NCBI GenBank assembly: GCA_020350405.1
Contig: CP070715.1
Location: 2,462,645-2,507,763, forward strand
Direction of reading: 5' to 3'
DNA length: 45,119 bases
Source: Planctomycetota bacterium
GTDB taxonomy: Bacteria; Planctomycetota; Phycisphaerae; Sedimentisphaerales; Anaerobacaceae
Shown here piece by piece: positions 25,917 to 33,684 of this stretch (the first letter of the stretch is position 1; every line of letters begins with the position of its first letter). A program made the translations under genes and the position numbers. Under the pieces are notes generated by a model, which saw nothing but the letters and a program-made list of their open reading frames with translations, searched no databases and was not told the DNA's origin.

Positions 25917-27629
25917 CTATCTGAGAGTCGCCTGTTCTATTTGGCCGTTACGGATGTACACATCCACTTTACGACTGTTCGCCAGACCTGCGCAGAGTAT
26001 CTGGAACACGTTGCTTACTCCATCGCTCGAACGTGGATTCACTCGCCGCCAGCCGCTGCCCTGCAGGTAGGCCCATGCCATTTGTGAGCCGTTCTTCGCG
26101 TGCGTCCTCACCACCGTCTTGTTGTACAGCCATGCGCTCGTTACCGCCGGAATCATTTGCCGTAAGTCCGGCCGATTCCCGATATGCTGGGTCTTCGGCC
26201 GGCCGGGGGCATCTTGCTGCGGTGAACCGTACTTACGAACCAGACTGATCGCTCGTGCCGGCGTCAGTAGCGGGCCGCCCTGTGCCCGCAACGCACCCTG
26301 GATACACCCCAGCGCCCCAACCACAATTGGAGATGCGCTCGAAGTCCCGCTGAATTGGTCCGTATACCACTCGTCTTTGTTGGACCCGCCCTGAAGGTCA
26401 CCGTAGCCCGTGCTTGTCACTTCTCGACCCCAGCCTTGACAGTCAACTCGCGCACCGTAGTTTGAGAATCCGAGCCGAGATCGGTCCGGACCATGGTTCC
26501 TGCCATGAGTCCCCGGCGGCGGCGCGCCGGCGCCCACCAAAACGGCCCCTGAGCTGGGATTGTCCGTATTAAACGGATTCCGCCACCAGCTCGGAAACCC
26601 CGTTGGTCGAGTGTTGTAGATGGCGTCGTCTAAGTTTTGAGACCCGTTGCCTGCTGCCTCGACAACGATAATACCCTTGCTGACTGCATAACGGATTGCG
26701 CTGAAGTCATCAGGCCACCACTCTACCGCGATGTAACCGAACTGCCCGGCCCCTGTCGCATTCGGACCGGCACGGTGTATCTCTAACAGTATTATGTCGC
26801 CCGCACTCAGTTTATCCGCCGCCTGCCGGATTATTTGCGCAGTGTTGCCGAAGCGAGCTGCACCAACAATCGCATCGGGGCATATCCCCAGGATACCAAA
26901 TGCGTTCCGGTCGCCGCTGATTTCACCCAGAACCGCCGTCCCGTGGTTGTCGTTGCTTGAGCTGTTGCCGATAATCACGCCCATCTGATTCTCAAGCAGG
27001 TCCTCATGTGTAAAACGCCAGCCCCACTCGCAGTCAACTATCTTCACTCCTGCGCCTCTGCCGCCGGCCACGCTCCAGGCGTAATGGGCATCGATTCCCC
27101 CCGGAGCCGGGCCCAGATAGCCCTGCCGATTGGCGAAGTCCGGCGTCGTAATCGGCGGCTCCTCCGTCGCTGGCGCCATGTCGTTAAGGACTTCTACTTC
27201 CTCCGTCGCAACCACAGGTTCGCAGGATGGCCCTTTCACGTAGGCGTTTTCTACGACCTCCAGCGCACGCAGTGATTCCGCCAGCCCGTCCAGCCGCTCA
27301 TCGGGCGCCTCAACATGGTAGAATACCGACATATCCGGAACATCCTGCCCGCTCTCCGCCGCTAACGAGCGCGTCCTCTCACGCATGCGCTCTTCGCTAA
27401 GCCCGCACAAAGGCTGCATACTCGCGCCCTCCGATTCCAGAAGCTTCGACAGCGCAGAAACATCCGTACCCGCTGCAGACGCAACACCCTCTTTGGTTGC
27501 CCGCAATCCCGCTTCCGTCTTCGCAATGACGACTAACTCACGCTGCCCCGCCTGCCCTTCCGACTTGAAAGGCCGACCACCAGACGCGCCCTTGCCCCCG
27601 CTCCTTGATGATTTTCTTTCTTTTTCCAT
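25917..27629 (-). CDS. Subtilisin-family (S8) serine protease
   Basis: 570 residues. The catalytic triad is visible: Asp199 in VKIVDCEWGW, His229 in NDNHGTAVLGE and Ser430 in GTSSASP, with the oxyanion Asn328 in EAAGNGSQN. Numbers count from ATG 27629, which is preceded by AGGAGG; the frame extends to 27728. There is no signal peptide; the N-terminus is basic and Ser/Gly-rich, followed by a ~110-residue prodomain-like region (LVVIAKTEAGLRATKEGVAS). The last ~100 residues form a beta-rich extension (SGWRRVNPRSSDGVSNVF). Absence of a signal suggests a cytosolic protease or non-classical export. It lies between copy C of the RNA element and the small acidic protein, on the same strand as the NACHT gene. 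Confidence 0.88.
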   Translation of the reverse strand: MEKERKSSRSGGKGASGGRPFKSEGQAGQRELVVIAKTEAGLRATKEGVASAAGTDVSALSKLLESEGASMQPLCGLSEERMRERTRSLAAESGQDVPDMSVFYHVEAPDERLDGLAESLRALEVVENAYVKGPSCEPVVATEEVEVLNDMAPATEEPPITTPDFANRQGYLGPAPGGIDAHYAWSVAGGRGAGVKIVDCEWGWRFTHEDLLENQMGVIIGNSSSNDNHGTAVLGEISGDRNAFGILGICPDAIVGAARFGNTAQIIRQAADKLSAGDIILLEIHRAGPNATGAGQFGYIAVEWWPDDFSAIRYAVSKGIIVVEAAGNGSQNLDDAIYNTRPTGFPSWWRNPFNTDNPSSGAVLVGAGAPPPGTHGRNHGPDRSRLGFSNYGARVDCQGWGREVTSTGYGDLQGGSNKDEWYTDQFSGTSSASPIVVGALGCIQGALRAQGGPLLTPARAISLVRKYGSPQQDAPGRPKTQHIGNRPDLRQMIPAVTSAWLYNKTVVRTHAKNGSQMAWAYLQGSGWRRVNPRSSDGVSNVFQILCAGLANSRKVDVYIRNGQIEQATLR

Positions 27630-27855
27630 GGCTACACCTCCTAAAAATTTTATTCCTGTAAGAGACACTGTTTCCGTTTGACCGCTGACAAATACCTCAC
27701 GCAATTTTCGCGACCAACTTTGACGCAAAAACCAATCTTTCCCTGCTGCATCTTATTACCGGTCCGCTCTCCAAAACGCGTTTACTTGCCCCTTCATAGG
27801 CGCCCCTTTTTAACCTTCACTGCACCCCAAAAAACTCAACCCACAACGTCAGCCT

Positions 27856-28068
27856 TCACCTCGCAAATCTAACCACCTCCGTCCAATTGTCAATCAGGCC
27901 GAAACCTGTTTTTTTTATAGGCAAAACCACTACCTCAAAAGGCGTACCTGACACATCGAAAAAGCAATCGCCATGAACCCGCGACCAAACATCTGCAGCC
28001 CCCCCGACACTAAACTTTACCCCGTCACATAACGTACACCTGCCCCATCCCTTAGAGCCCGCGCGACT
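27856..28068 (-). other. Open frame without start codon, possible coding remnant
   Basis: A 70-codon open stretch on the minus strand, with stop at 27856-27858. It has protein-like composition (VWSRVHGDCFFDVSGTPFEV ... GFGLIDNWTEVVRFAR) but no in-frame ATG and no ribosome binding site. It overlaps copy C of the RNA element. It might be the decayed 3' end of a secreted-protein gene or chance. Confidence 0.2.
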
Positions 28069-28094
28069 CTAATGAGGACCTATCTCTCCGGGGC
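28018..28094 (-). ncRNA. Three-copy structured element, copy C
   Basis: Minus-strand order as in A and B: GCCCC (28090-28094), AGATAG, hairpin TTAGAGTC-GCGCG-GGCTCTAA (28052-28072), GGGGC (28042-28046), then the second hairpin with outer pairs now TA..TA instead of GA..TC (28018-28036). In the first hairpin a U-A pair of copies A and B is a U-G wobble here on the minus strand but would be a C-A mismatch on the plus strand, which supports minus-strand RNA. It lies 389 bases upstream of the protease start. Confidence 0.6.
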
Positions 28095-28185
28095 CTCGCC
28101 CTTTGCGTCCTCCACGCCAAACAAATAATTAGCGTTAATCCGCGTTCACTTGTACCCGACCCCCGACATCTCTCCCTTTGGCCCT

Positions 28186-28212
28186 CAATTTTCGCCGCCC
28201 GGGCGAAAATTG
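28186..28212. other. Perfect 11-bp hairpin
   Basis: CAATTTTCGCC-GCCCG-GGCGAAAATTG. It could form a stem-loop on either strand. The plus strand is followed by a T-rich run. It lies ~240 bp beyond the mtaB stop codon. A terminator or protein-binding palindrome are both possible. Confidence 0.5.
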
Positions 28213-28217
28213 TTGTA

Positions 28218-28320
28218 ATTTTTCAAACGTTTGCGCATTTTTTTTGTAAAAAGCGCGCTAATTTTTGTAAATTTTTGTAAGTTTTACAACTTTGTCCAAC
28301 TTTGTCGAACGTTTCCAAAA
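28218..28320. promoter_or_regulatory. Phased T-tracts: likely intrinsically curved DNA
   Basis: Short T-tracts recur at almost exactly 10-bp steps: starts at 28262, 28272, 28282, 28291, 28301 and 28312. Two tandem 10-mers are visible, ATTTTTGTAA twice and CAACTTTGTC twice, with the small palindrome GTAAGTTTTAC between. Phased T/A-tracts bend DNA. The block lies upstream of the protease gene and copy C, and downstream of mtaB. Confidence 0.5.
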
Positions 28321-28451
28321 ACTCAATCCCCGTTTTTCCCAGAGAAACGGCGACACAATTCTTTTGCCTTTTTACTTTTTACTTTCTTCCCGCCTTTTTT
28401 CGCCCAAAATTGAGGGTCTCTCTTCCTCATCGCGAGCTTGGCCGAGCTAAT

Positions 28452-29819
28452 TCAAACTTTCCCAATTACTCCATCCTCCCTATTTTCAACCAACCTCACC
28501 TGGACTAACTCACCTTGCCTCAATTTTTTTGCGCCCGTTTTCCGCACAAAAACCATGAAATACCTCTCACTCCGCCCCTTAAACCCACCGTTTTCCACCA
28601 GAATCTCGCATTCCTCCCCGATAAACCCCTCCCGAAATCGCCGCCCCAACTCCGCATCCAAATCCCGCAACACCTTCGACCGCCTCTTTATAACTCTATT
28701 ATCCACAACACCTTGCATCTCCGCCGCCGCAGTCCCTCGACGTGCCGAAAACCCGAAAACATGCATCTTTGCGAACCCCACTGCCCTCGCCAACCCCACC
28801 GTCGCCTCAAACTCACCCTCCGTCTCACCCGGAAACCCCACTATTACGTCCGCTGTTATCGCCGGCCTATCCAGCCGCGACTTCACTAACTCCACCGCCC
28901 GCAAGAACTTACAAACACTGTACTGCCGCCCCATCCGCTTTAGCACCGCATCTGAGCCTGACTGCAGCGAAAGGTGCAGATGCGGCATAATGTTACGATG
29001 CCTGCAGAAACTATCCACCAATCGCTCCGTTACGTCCCCCGGCTCCAGCGAGCTCAGCCGTATCCTCGCAAGCCCCGGTATCCTTGCCATCTTATCAAGC
29101 AAATCAGCCAATTTATCATTTTGCTGATTCGCCCACGTCTTTCGTCTGACGCTCTCTTGGCCGTAAGCGCCGAGAAATACGCCTGTTACGACAATTTCCT
29201 TATGGCCCGCCTCCGCCAGTGCTTCCGCCTCTTGCAGGACCGCTCCGGCCGCCTTGCTGTGAACATTGGGTCGCGCCTTCGGTATAATACAGTAGCTGCA
29301 ATATCCGTCGCAGCCATCTTGAACTTTGAGAAAAGCTCGTGTATGGCCCTTAAACGATGTTAGTTGCGGCAGTTTCGCGGGATTGCGTAAGTTATTGTTC
29401 GGCCTGACTTTAGGCCCGTTTTTTGCTCTATTAACATGTTGGTCGGTCTGGAGCTTTCGGGAATTCGACTCGCCGGCTTCGCCATTGACTATTTGCGTCA
29501 AAACAGCCGCTGTGGCCGCTCGTTCCCTAATCAGACGAATGTTTTTACCCAAATGCCCTAATTCGCCGATTTCCACACTGGGCAAGCAACCGCAAACGAC
29601 GATAAATGCATCAGGGCTTAGTTTTTGGGCTCTTCGGAGACATTGTCGGCTCTTGGCCGAAGCACTGTGAGTAACACAGCAGGTATTGATTACAACTACG
29701 TCGGGCCTCTTGGCAGTTTCGGCTTGGTTGAGTCCGAGTTGTTCAAGCAGCTGCCGAATCTGCTGACCTTCGTATTGGTTAACTTTGCAGCCAAGAGTAG
29801 TTATGGCAAAGGCTTTCAT
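28452..29819 (-). CDS. mtaB: tRNA (t6A37) methylthiotransferase MtaB
   Basis: 455 residues, typical length. N-terminal UPF0004 domain beginning AITTLGCKVNQYEGQQ, with iron-sulfur cysteines at 11, 47 and ~78. The radical-SAM cluster motif C170-x3-C174-x2-C177 is in GCDGYCSYCIIP, and a C-terminal TRAM-like RNA-binding domain ends the protein. The TLGCKVNQYE signature is that of MtaB, which adds a methylthio group to t6A37 in tRNAs decoding ANN codons; MiaB has a different N-terminal signature. There is no clear ribosome binding site before the ATG, where the upstream sequence is very AT-rich (TATTATATCATATT), so a leaderless or very short-leader message is possible. It is divergent from the PilM-like gene. 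Confidence 0.92.
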   Translation of the reverse strand: MKAFAITTLGCKVNQYEGQQIRQLLEQLGLNQAETAKRPDVVVINTCCVTHSASAKSRQCLRRAQKLSPDAFIVVCGCLPSVEIGELGHLGKNIRLIRERAATAAVLTQIVNGEAGESNSRKLQTDQHVNRAKNGPKVRPNNNLRNPAKLPQLTSFKGHTRAFLKVQDGCDGYCSYCIIPKARPNVHSKAAGAVLQEAEALAEAGHKEIVVTGVFLGAYGQESVRRKTWANQQNDKLADLLDKMARIPGLARIRLSSLEPGDVTERLVDSFCRHRNIMPHLHLSLQSGSDAVLKRMGRQYSVCKFLRAVELVKSRLDRPAITADVIVGFPGETEGEFEATVGLARAVGFAKMHVFGFSARRGTAAAEMQGVVDNRVIKRRSKVLRDLDAELGRRFREGFIGEECEILVENGGFKGRSERYFMVFVRKTGAKKLRQGELVQVRLVENREDGVIGKV

Positions 29820-29842
29820 AATATGATATAATATGGTATAAT
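29814..29842 (+). promoter_or_regulatory. Possible promoter for the pilus-platform cluster
   Basis: TTTCAT (29814-29819), 17-base spacer and TATAAT (29837-29842), with a second TATAAT ten bases earlier. It gives a ~65-base leader to the PilM-like start. The -35 is poor and overlaps the first codons of the divergent mtaB. Confidence 0.4.
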
Positions 29843-29911
29843 GAAGTATTGTTGAAGCTAACTTACAAGATTATTCAAATCAGGTTTGGACCATAATCAC
29901 GAGGGCTAATT

Positions 29912-32188
29912 ATGGCGTCGGAATCCGGCTCGGTTTGGGCAATAGATATAGGCAATAACTCCTTAAAAGCGTTACATTTAAGCAATGTAGGAGGCGCCGT
30001 TGAAGTGATCGGCTTTGACAATGTCCAGCACGGCAAAATTCTTAACGGAAGTGGTGTAAAGCCTGCAGAAAGAGACGAGCTGATTGCATTAAGTTTGCGC
30101 CAGTTTGTCAAGCAGAACGATTTGAGCAAAGCTGATGTGGTTGTTTCTGTGCCGAGCCACAGTAGCTTTGCGCGGTTTGTGAAGCTGCCGCCAGTAGAGC
30201 AGAAGCGCATTCCAGAGATTGTTAAATTTGAAGCCGCTCAGCAGATTCCTTTTGATATCAACGATGTGCAGTGGGACTGGCAGTTGATGACAGAGCCGGA
30301 CAGTCCTGAGAGCAGGGTGGGTATTTTTGCGATCAAGAATGAGGTAATCAGTTCGCTGCTAGAGCATTTTAGCAGGGAGAATGTGACGGTTGGTTATGTT
30401 CAGATGGCCCCGATGGCCCTGTATAATTACGCATTGTACGACCGCGGTGATTTGGTCAAGTCCGAACGTCAAGCTGTTGTTGTTATTGATATTGGTGCTG
30501 AAAATACCGATTTGGTTGTCTGCACGAGCTCAGCGGTTTGGCAAAGGTGCATACCGATGGGCGGCAATGCTTTTACGAAGGCTATAGCCGATACGTTTAA
30601 GCTTAATTTTGAAAAAGCTGAGAAACTTAAACGCACTGCCCCTATGAGCAAGTACGCCCGGCAGGTGTTCCAAGCGATGAGGCCGGTATTTACGGACTTA
30701 GCCTCTGAAATCCAGAGGTCGCTCGGGTTTTACAACAGTTCCAACCCCAACACTAAATTATCGAGGATTATTGCGTTGGGTGGCGGAACGAAGATGCGCG
30801 GTCTGCTCAAATATCTGCAGCAGACGCTGCAGATGCCTGTTGAAAGGCCGGACTCGTTTAAGAGGCTTGCGATTAGTTCGGGTGTCTCAACGGCGAAGTT
30901 TCATGAGAGTGTCAGCGATTTTGGCATTGTGTATGGTCTTGCTTTACAGGGCTTAGGCTTGGCGAGGATAGAGAGTAACCTGCTGCCTCGCAGTATTGCC
31001 CGTTCGATGGCTTGGGCAGGTAAAGCCAATTACTTTAAAGTTGCGGCCGGTTTGCTGTTATTAGTTTCGGTTCTGGCTTTTGCGAGGACGTTTTTTGTTG
31101 ATAGGGTCAGTTACGCAAATAACAGTCAGGTTCGACAGAAAATCAATGCTGTTATTAGTGTTGCCAAGCAAGCCAGCAGCAAACTTCAAGCGCAAGAGAA
31201 CAAGGCCTCCAGTTCTGAAGCAGCAATAAAAAAGGCATTTGAACCATTTGAATATCGTGACGTGGTTCCGTTATTGCATCAGACAATATTCTCGGTTTTG
31301 CCGAACGAAAAATACAATCCTGAACAGCGCGAGCTTTACAGGGCTTTTGCCGATGGTGATGTAGAAGCGGTTTTGGAAATACCCCGCAGAGAGCGCAAAC
31401 AGGTCTTTTTGACAAATATGTCAGTGTACTTTTCAGGTGATATTGCCAAGGCAGAGTTTGGCGGCGCGGATTTACTAAGGGCGGGCCTTAGAAAGAAAAG
31501 AGGACGGGGAGGAGTTGGTGGCGGTCCTCCTGGTTACGGTGGTCCCCCTGGTTACGGTCCTCCTGGTTACGGCCCTCCTGGTTACGGCGGTCCTCCCGGT
31601 TATGGTCCTCCTGGTATGCCTGGGATGTCTGGTAGGTATGGTCCGAGGACGCGTTCGAAAAGAGGCAAGACAGATGACTCCGCAGAGGATGAAGGGGAAA
31701 AGGCCGGGTTTGTGGTAACGATAGTCGGATATAGTCCCTATAAGAACCTGGGTGAACTGATGGACCCTGCGGGGGTGGAGGACGACCCGAGCAAGTGGGG
31801 CGTTGTTACTCGGCTGCTGCATCTTGACGATATTGTTGACGGGAACAGCCCTTTTGAGCTATACAAGAAGGCCAGGATCGAACATTTCAAGCTGGAAATA
31901 AGTGAAGTAGACCTGGAGGCCGGGGTGCCGGCCGGGATAGGCATTAGGGATACTAAGCTTGAGAAAGGTAAGAAGGCCGATAGGTGGGGTGCTGAGGAGT
32001 TTTTAATTGACCCTATGACCCAGGAGACTATCGGTAAGGTTCCTGAGCTGGACGAGTACGGAAAAGAGAAAATCGACAGGTCGGGCAACGTTGTTTATAA
32101 AGTTAATGACCATTGGTTCAGGTTGGATGCTAAATTTATCTGGAGGGATGCGCCAAAGGAAGCGAGCGAGGAGGATACAGGTAGTTAA
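29912..32188 (+). CDS. pilM: PilM-like pilus assembly ATPase with membrane and periplasmic extension
   Basis: 758 residues. Residues 1 to ~340 match PilM, the actin-like cytoplasmic ring protein of type IV pilus and related secretion machines: VWAIDIGNNSLKALHL (phosphate-1), KFEAAQQIPFDINDVQWDWQ, VVVIDIGAENTDLVV (phosphate-2) and IIALGGGTKMRGLLKYLQ (adenosine). Ordinary PilM stops near residue 350. Here a membrane segment follows (KVAAGLLLLVSVLAFARTFF, ~376-395), then a long presumed periplasmic part, as if PilM were fused to a PilN-like protein. Residues ~535-575 are a GPPGYG tract, unusual for a pilus ring protein. AGGG precedes the ATG. It is the first gene of a three-gene cluster. Confidence 0.82.
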   Translation: MASESGSVWAIDIGNNSLKALHLSNVGGAVEVIGFDNVQHGKILNGSGVKPAERDELIALSLRQFVKQNDLSKADVVVSVPSHSSFARFVKLPPVEQKRIPEIVKFEAAQQIPFDINDVQWDWQLMTEPDSPESRVGIFAIKNEVISSLLEHFSRENVTVGYVQMAPMALYNYALYDRGDLVKSERQAVVVIDIGAENTDLVVCTSSAVWQRCIPMGGNAFTKAIADTFKLNFEKAEKLKRTAPMSKYARQVFQAMRPVFTDLASEIQRSLGFYNSSNPNTKLSRIIALGGGTKMRGLLKYLQQTLQMPVERPDSFKRLAISSGVSTAKFHESVSDFGIVYGLALQGLGLARIESNLLPRSIARSMAWAGKANYFKVAAGLLLLVSVLAFARTFFVDRVSYANNSQVRQKINAVISVAKQASSKLQAQENKASSSEAAIKKAFEPFEYRDVVPLLHQTIFSVLPNEKYNPEQRELYRAFADGDVEAVLEIPRRERKQVFLTNMSVYFSGDIAKAEFGGADLLRAGLRKKRGRGGVGGGPPGYGGPPGYGPPGYGPPGYGGPPGYGPPGMPGMSGRYGPRTRSKRGKTDDSAEDEGEKAGFVVTIVGYSPYKNLGELMDPAGVEDDPSKWGVVTRLLHLDDIVDGNSPFELYKKARIEHFKLEISEVDLEAGVPAGIGIRDTKLEKGKKADRWGAEEFLIDPMTQETIGKVPELDEYGKEKIDRSGNVVYKVNDHWFRLDAKFIWRDAPKEASEEDTGS

Positions 32189-32351
32189 AGCTGCGACATT
32201 GCAGGTTCGTATTATTTGCAGGGCACTATCTTGCGGGTTCTGCGAAATGGGGACCCGGAGAGCAGCGTTGCTTTAAGACACAGTTGCGCTACAGAAGTTC
32301 CGGAGAGCCGGGACAGGAGAGCCAAAGACAGAGACAGGCGGTTGAGCTAAA

Positions 32352-33578
32352 ATGAATATCTCGGGATTTAAAGAGGCCATACAGAAGCTAAGTTTCTTTA
32401 AGAATTATTCCTCGCTGTTGGTGCCGGCTATTATATTCTTGGTTGGTGTGCTTCTTTTTATACCTACCCAGTTAATGAGCAGCAGGCTCAGGGAACGGAT
32501 AGCAAGGGAAAGTGTTTCTACAGGCAGGCAAGTTAAGTCCCTAAGCAAAAATATCGTTGCCCGTGACCAATGGCAAATTGAGCAGGAGTATCAGCAAGCT
32601 TACCAGAGAGATGCTAATCAGGCAGCCCTTTTGGCTAAGCAAAGCAGCCAAAGGGAGTTGCTGAGTTACAAAATATTTCCTGAACCGAAAGATACGTCTA
32701 CGTTGATTTTCAAGGAATTTGGCCAGCGGTATCGTGGGGCTATTGATGAGCTAATCACCCGTGTAAACGCGCGTGATTGTCCTACGGAAAGCGAGTTACA
32801 GAGGAATTTGCAGAGCTCATCGGGTTTCAGTCTGAGAGGGGGAAGGGGCTTTGCGGGGAGGTTGAGCGAGGTCGATACTACCATAACGGACGTTATTTGC
32901 AAAGAGAAGGCGCAGTCTGCTTCTGTTTATGCGAACCCGGCAGACTTGGCCGGATACGAGTTCTGGGACGAATATCAGTATTTCGGAAGGGTGGAGGCAA
33001 TTGAAGATTGTTGGTATTGGCAGTTGGCTTGCTGGATCATCGAAGATGTTGCTGATACTATAGGTGCTCTAAATTCCGGCTCTAATAGTGTTTTCACCTC
33101 GCCTGTCAAGCGGCTTTTGGATATAAGTTTCGCTGGAGATGTTATGGGGGGTGCCAAGAAAGGTTCAGCCAGCAGTCCACCAGCATATGTTCTTTCGCTG
33201 GGTGAGGGGTTTGCGGAGCCTTGTACTGGAAGGTTTACTGATGATGATATTGATGTTGTGCATTTCAATGTAGTTGTTGTGGTTGGCGCGAAGGCTGTTT
33301 TGCCGTTTATGCAGCAGTTATGCAGTGCCAAGGAACATAGGTTTAGCGGGTCTTTTGGAGAGGAACAAGAGCGTGTTTACAAGCATAATCAAATAACGGT
33401 TTTGGAAAGCACTATTAGTCCGGTTGGTCGGGAGGATACAAATCATCTTTTGTACCGTTATGGTGAAGATGCTGTCGTGGAGTTGGATTTGGTTTGCGAG
33501 TATATTTTCAATAAGAGCGGCTACGATGAGATTAAGCCGGAATCGATTAAAAAGGCCTCAAAGGCTGCAGGCGATTAA
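32352..33578 (+). CDS. Single-pass membrane protein of the pilus-platform cluster (PilN/PilO-like position)
   Basis: 408 residues. A ~20-residue cytoplasmic start, one transmembrane helix (SLLVPAIIFLVGVLLFIPTQL, ~21-41), a charged helical segment that could be a coiled coil (SRLRERIARESVSTGRQVK ... EQEYQQAYQRDANQAALLA), and a large C-terminal domain. This is the topology of PilN and PilO, though I see no diagnostic motif. The ribosome binding site is weak. It lies 163 bp after the PilM-like gene and 106 bp before the next cluster member, same strand. Its function is inferred from position and topology. Confidence 0.6.
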   Translation: MNISGFKEAIQKLSFFKNYSSLLVPAIIFLVGVLLFIPTQLMSSRLRERIARESVSTGRQVKSLSKNIVARDQWQIEQEYQQAYQRDANQAALLAKQSSQRELLSYKIFPEPKDTSTLIFKEFGQRYRGAIDELITRVNARDCPTESELQRNLQSSSGFSLRGGRGFAGRLSEVDTTITDVICKEKAQSASVYANPADLAGYEFWDEYQYFGRVEAIEDCWYWQLACWIIEDVADTIGALNSGSNSVFTSPVKRLLDISFAGDVMGGAKKGSASSPPAYVLSLGEGFAEPCTGRFTDDDIDVVHFNVVVVVGAKAVLPFMQQLCSAKEHRFSGSFGEEQERVYKHNQITVLESTISPVGREDTNHLLYRYGEDAVVELDLVCEYIFNKSGYDEIKPESIKKASKAAGD

Positions 33579-33684
33579 ACGAAAGAATTTGAGAAGATGG
33601 AACTGGATTGGTTGGGAGCAGGTTGGCAGCACAGATGGCAAGTTGATTTGCCCCGGTGACGGGAATTAAAACAGGAAGGTCAAA

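Noticed and set aside
22444-28094. Transposon ends or integron attachment sites as explanation of the three-copy element
   Set aside because: No transposase or integrase is nearby, no target duplications are obvious, and the attC core motifs are absent. A non-autonomous repeat is not excluded.
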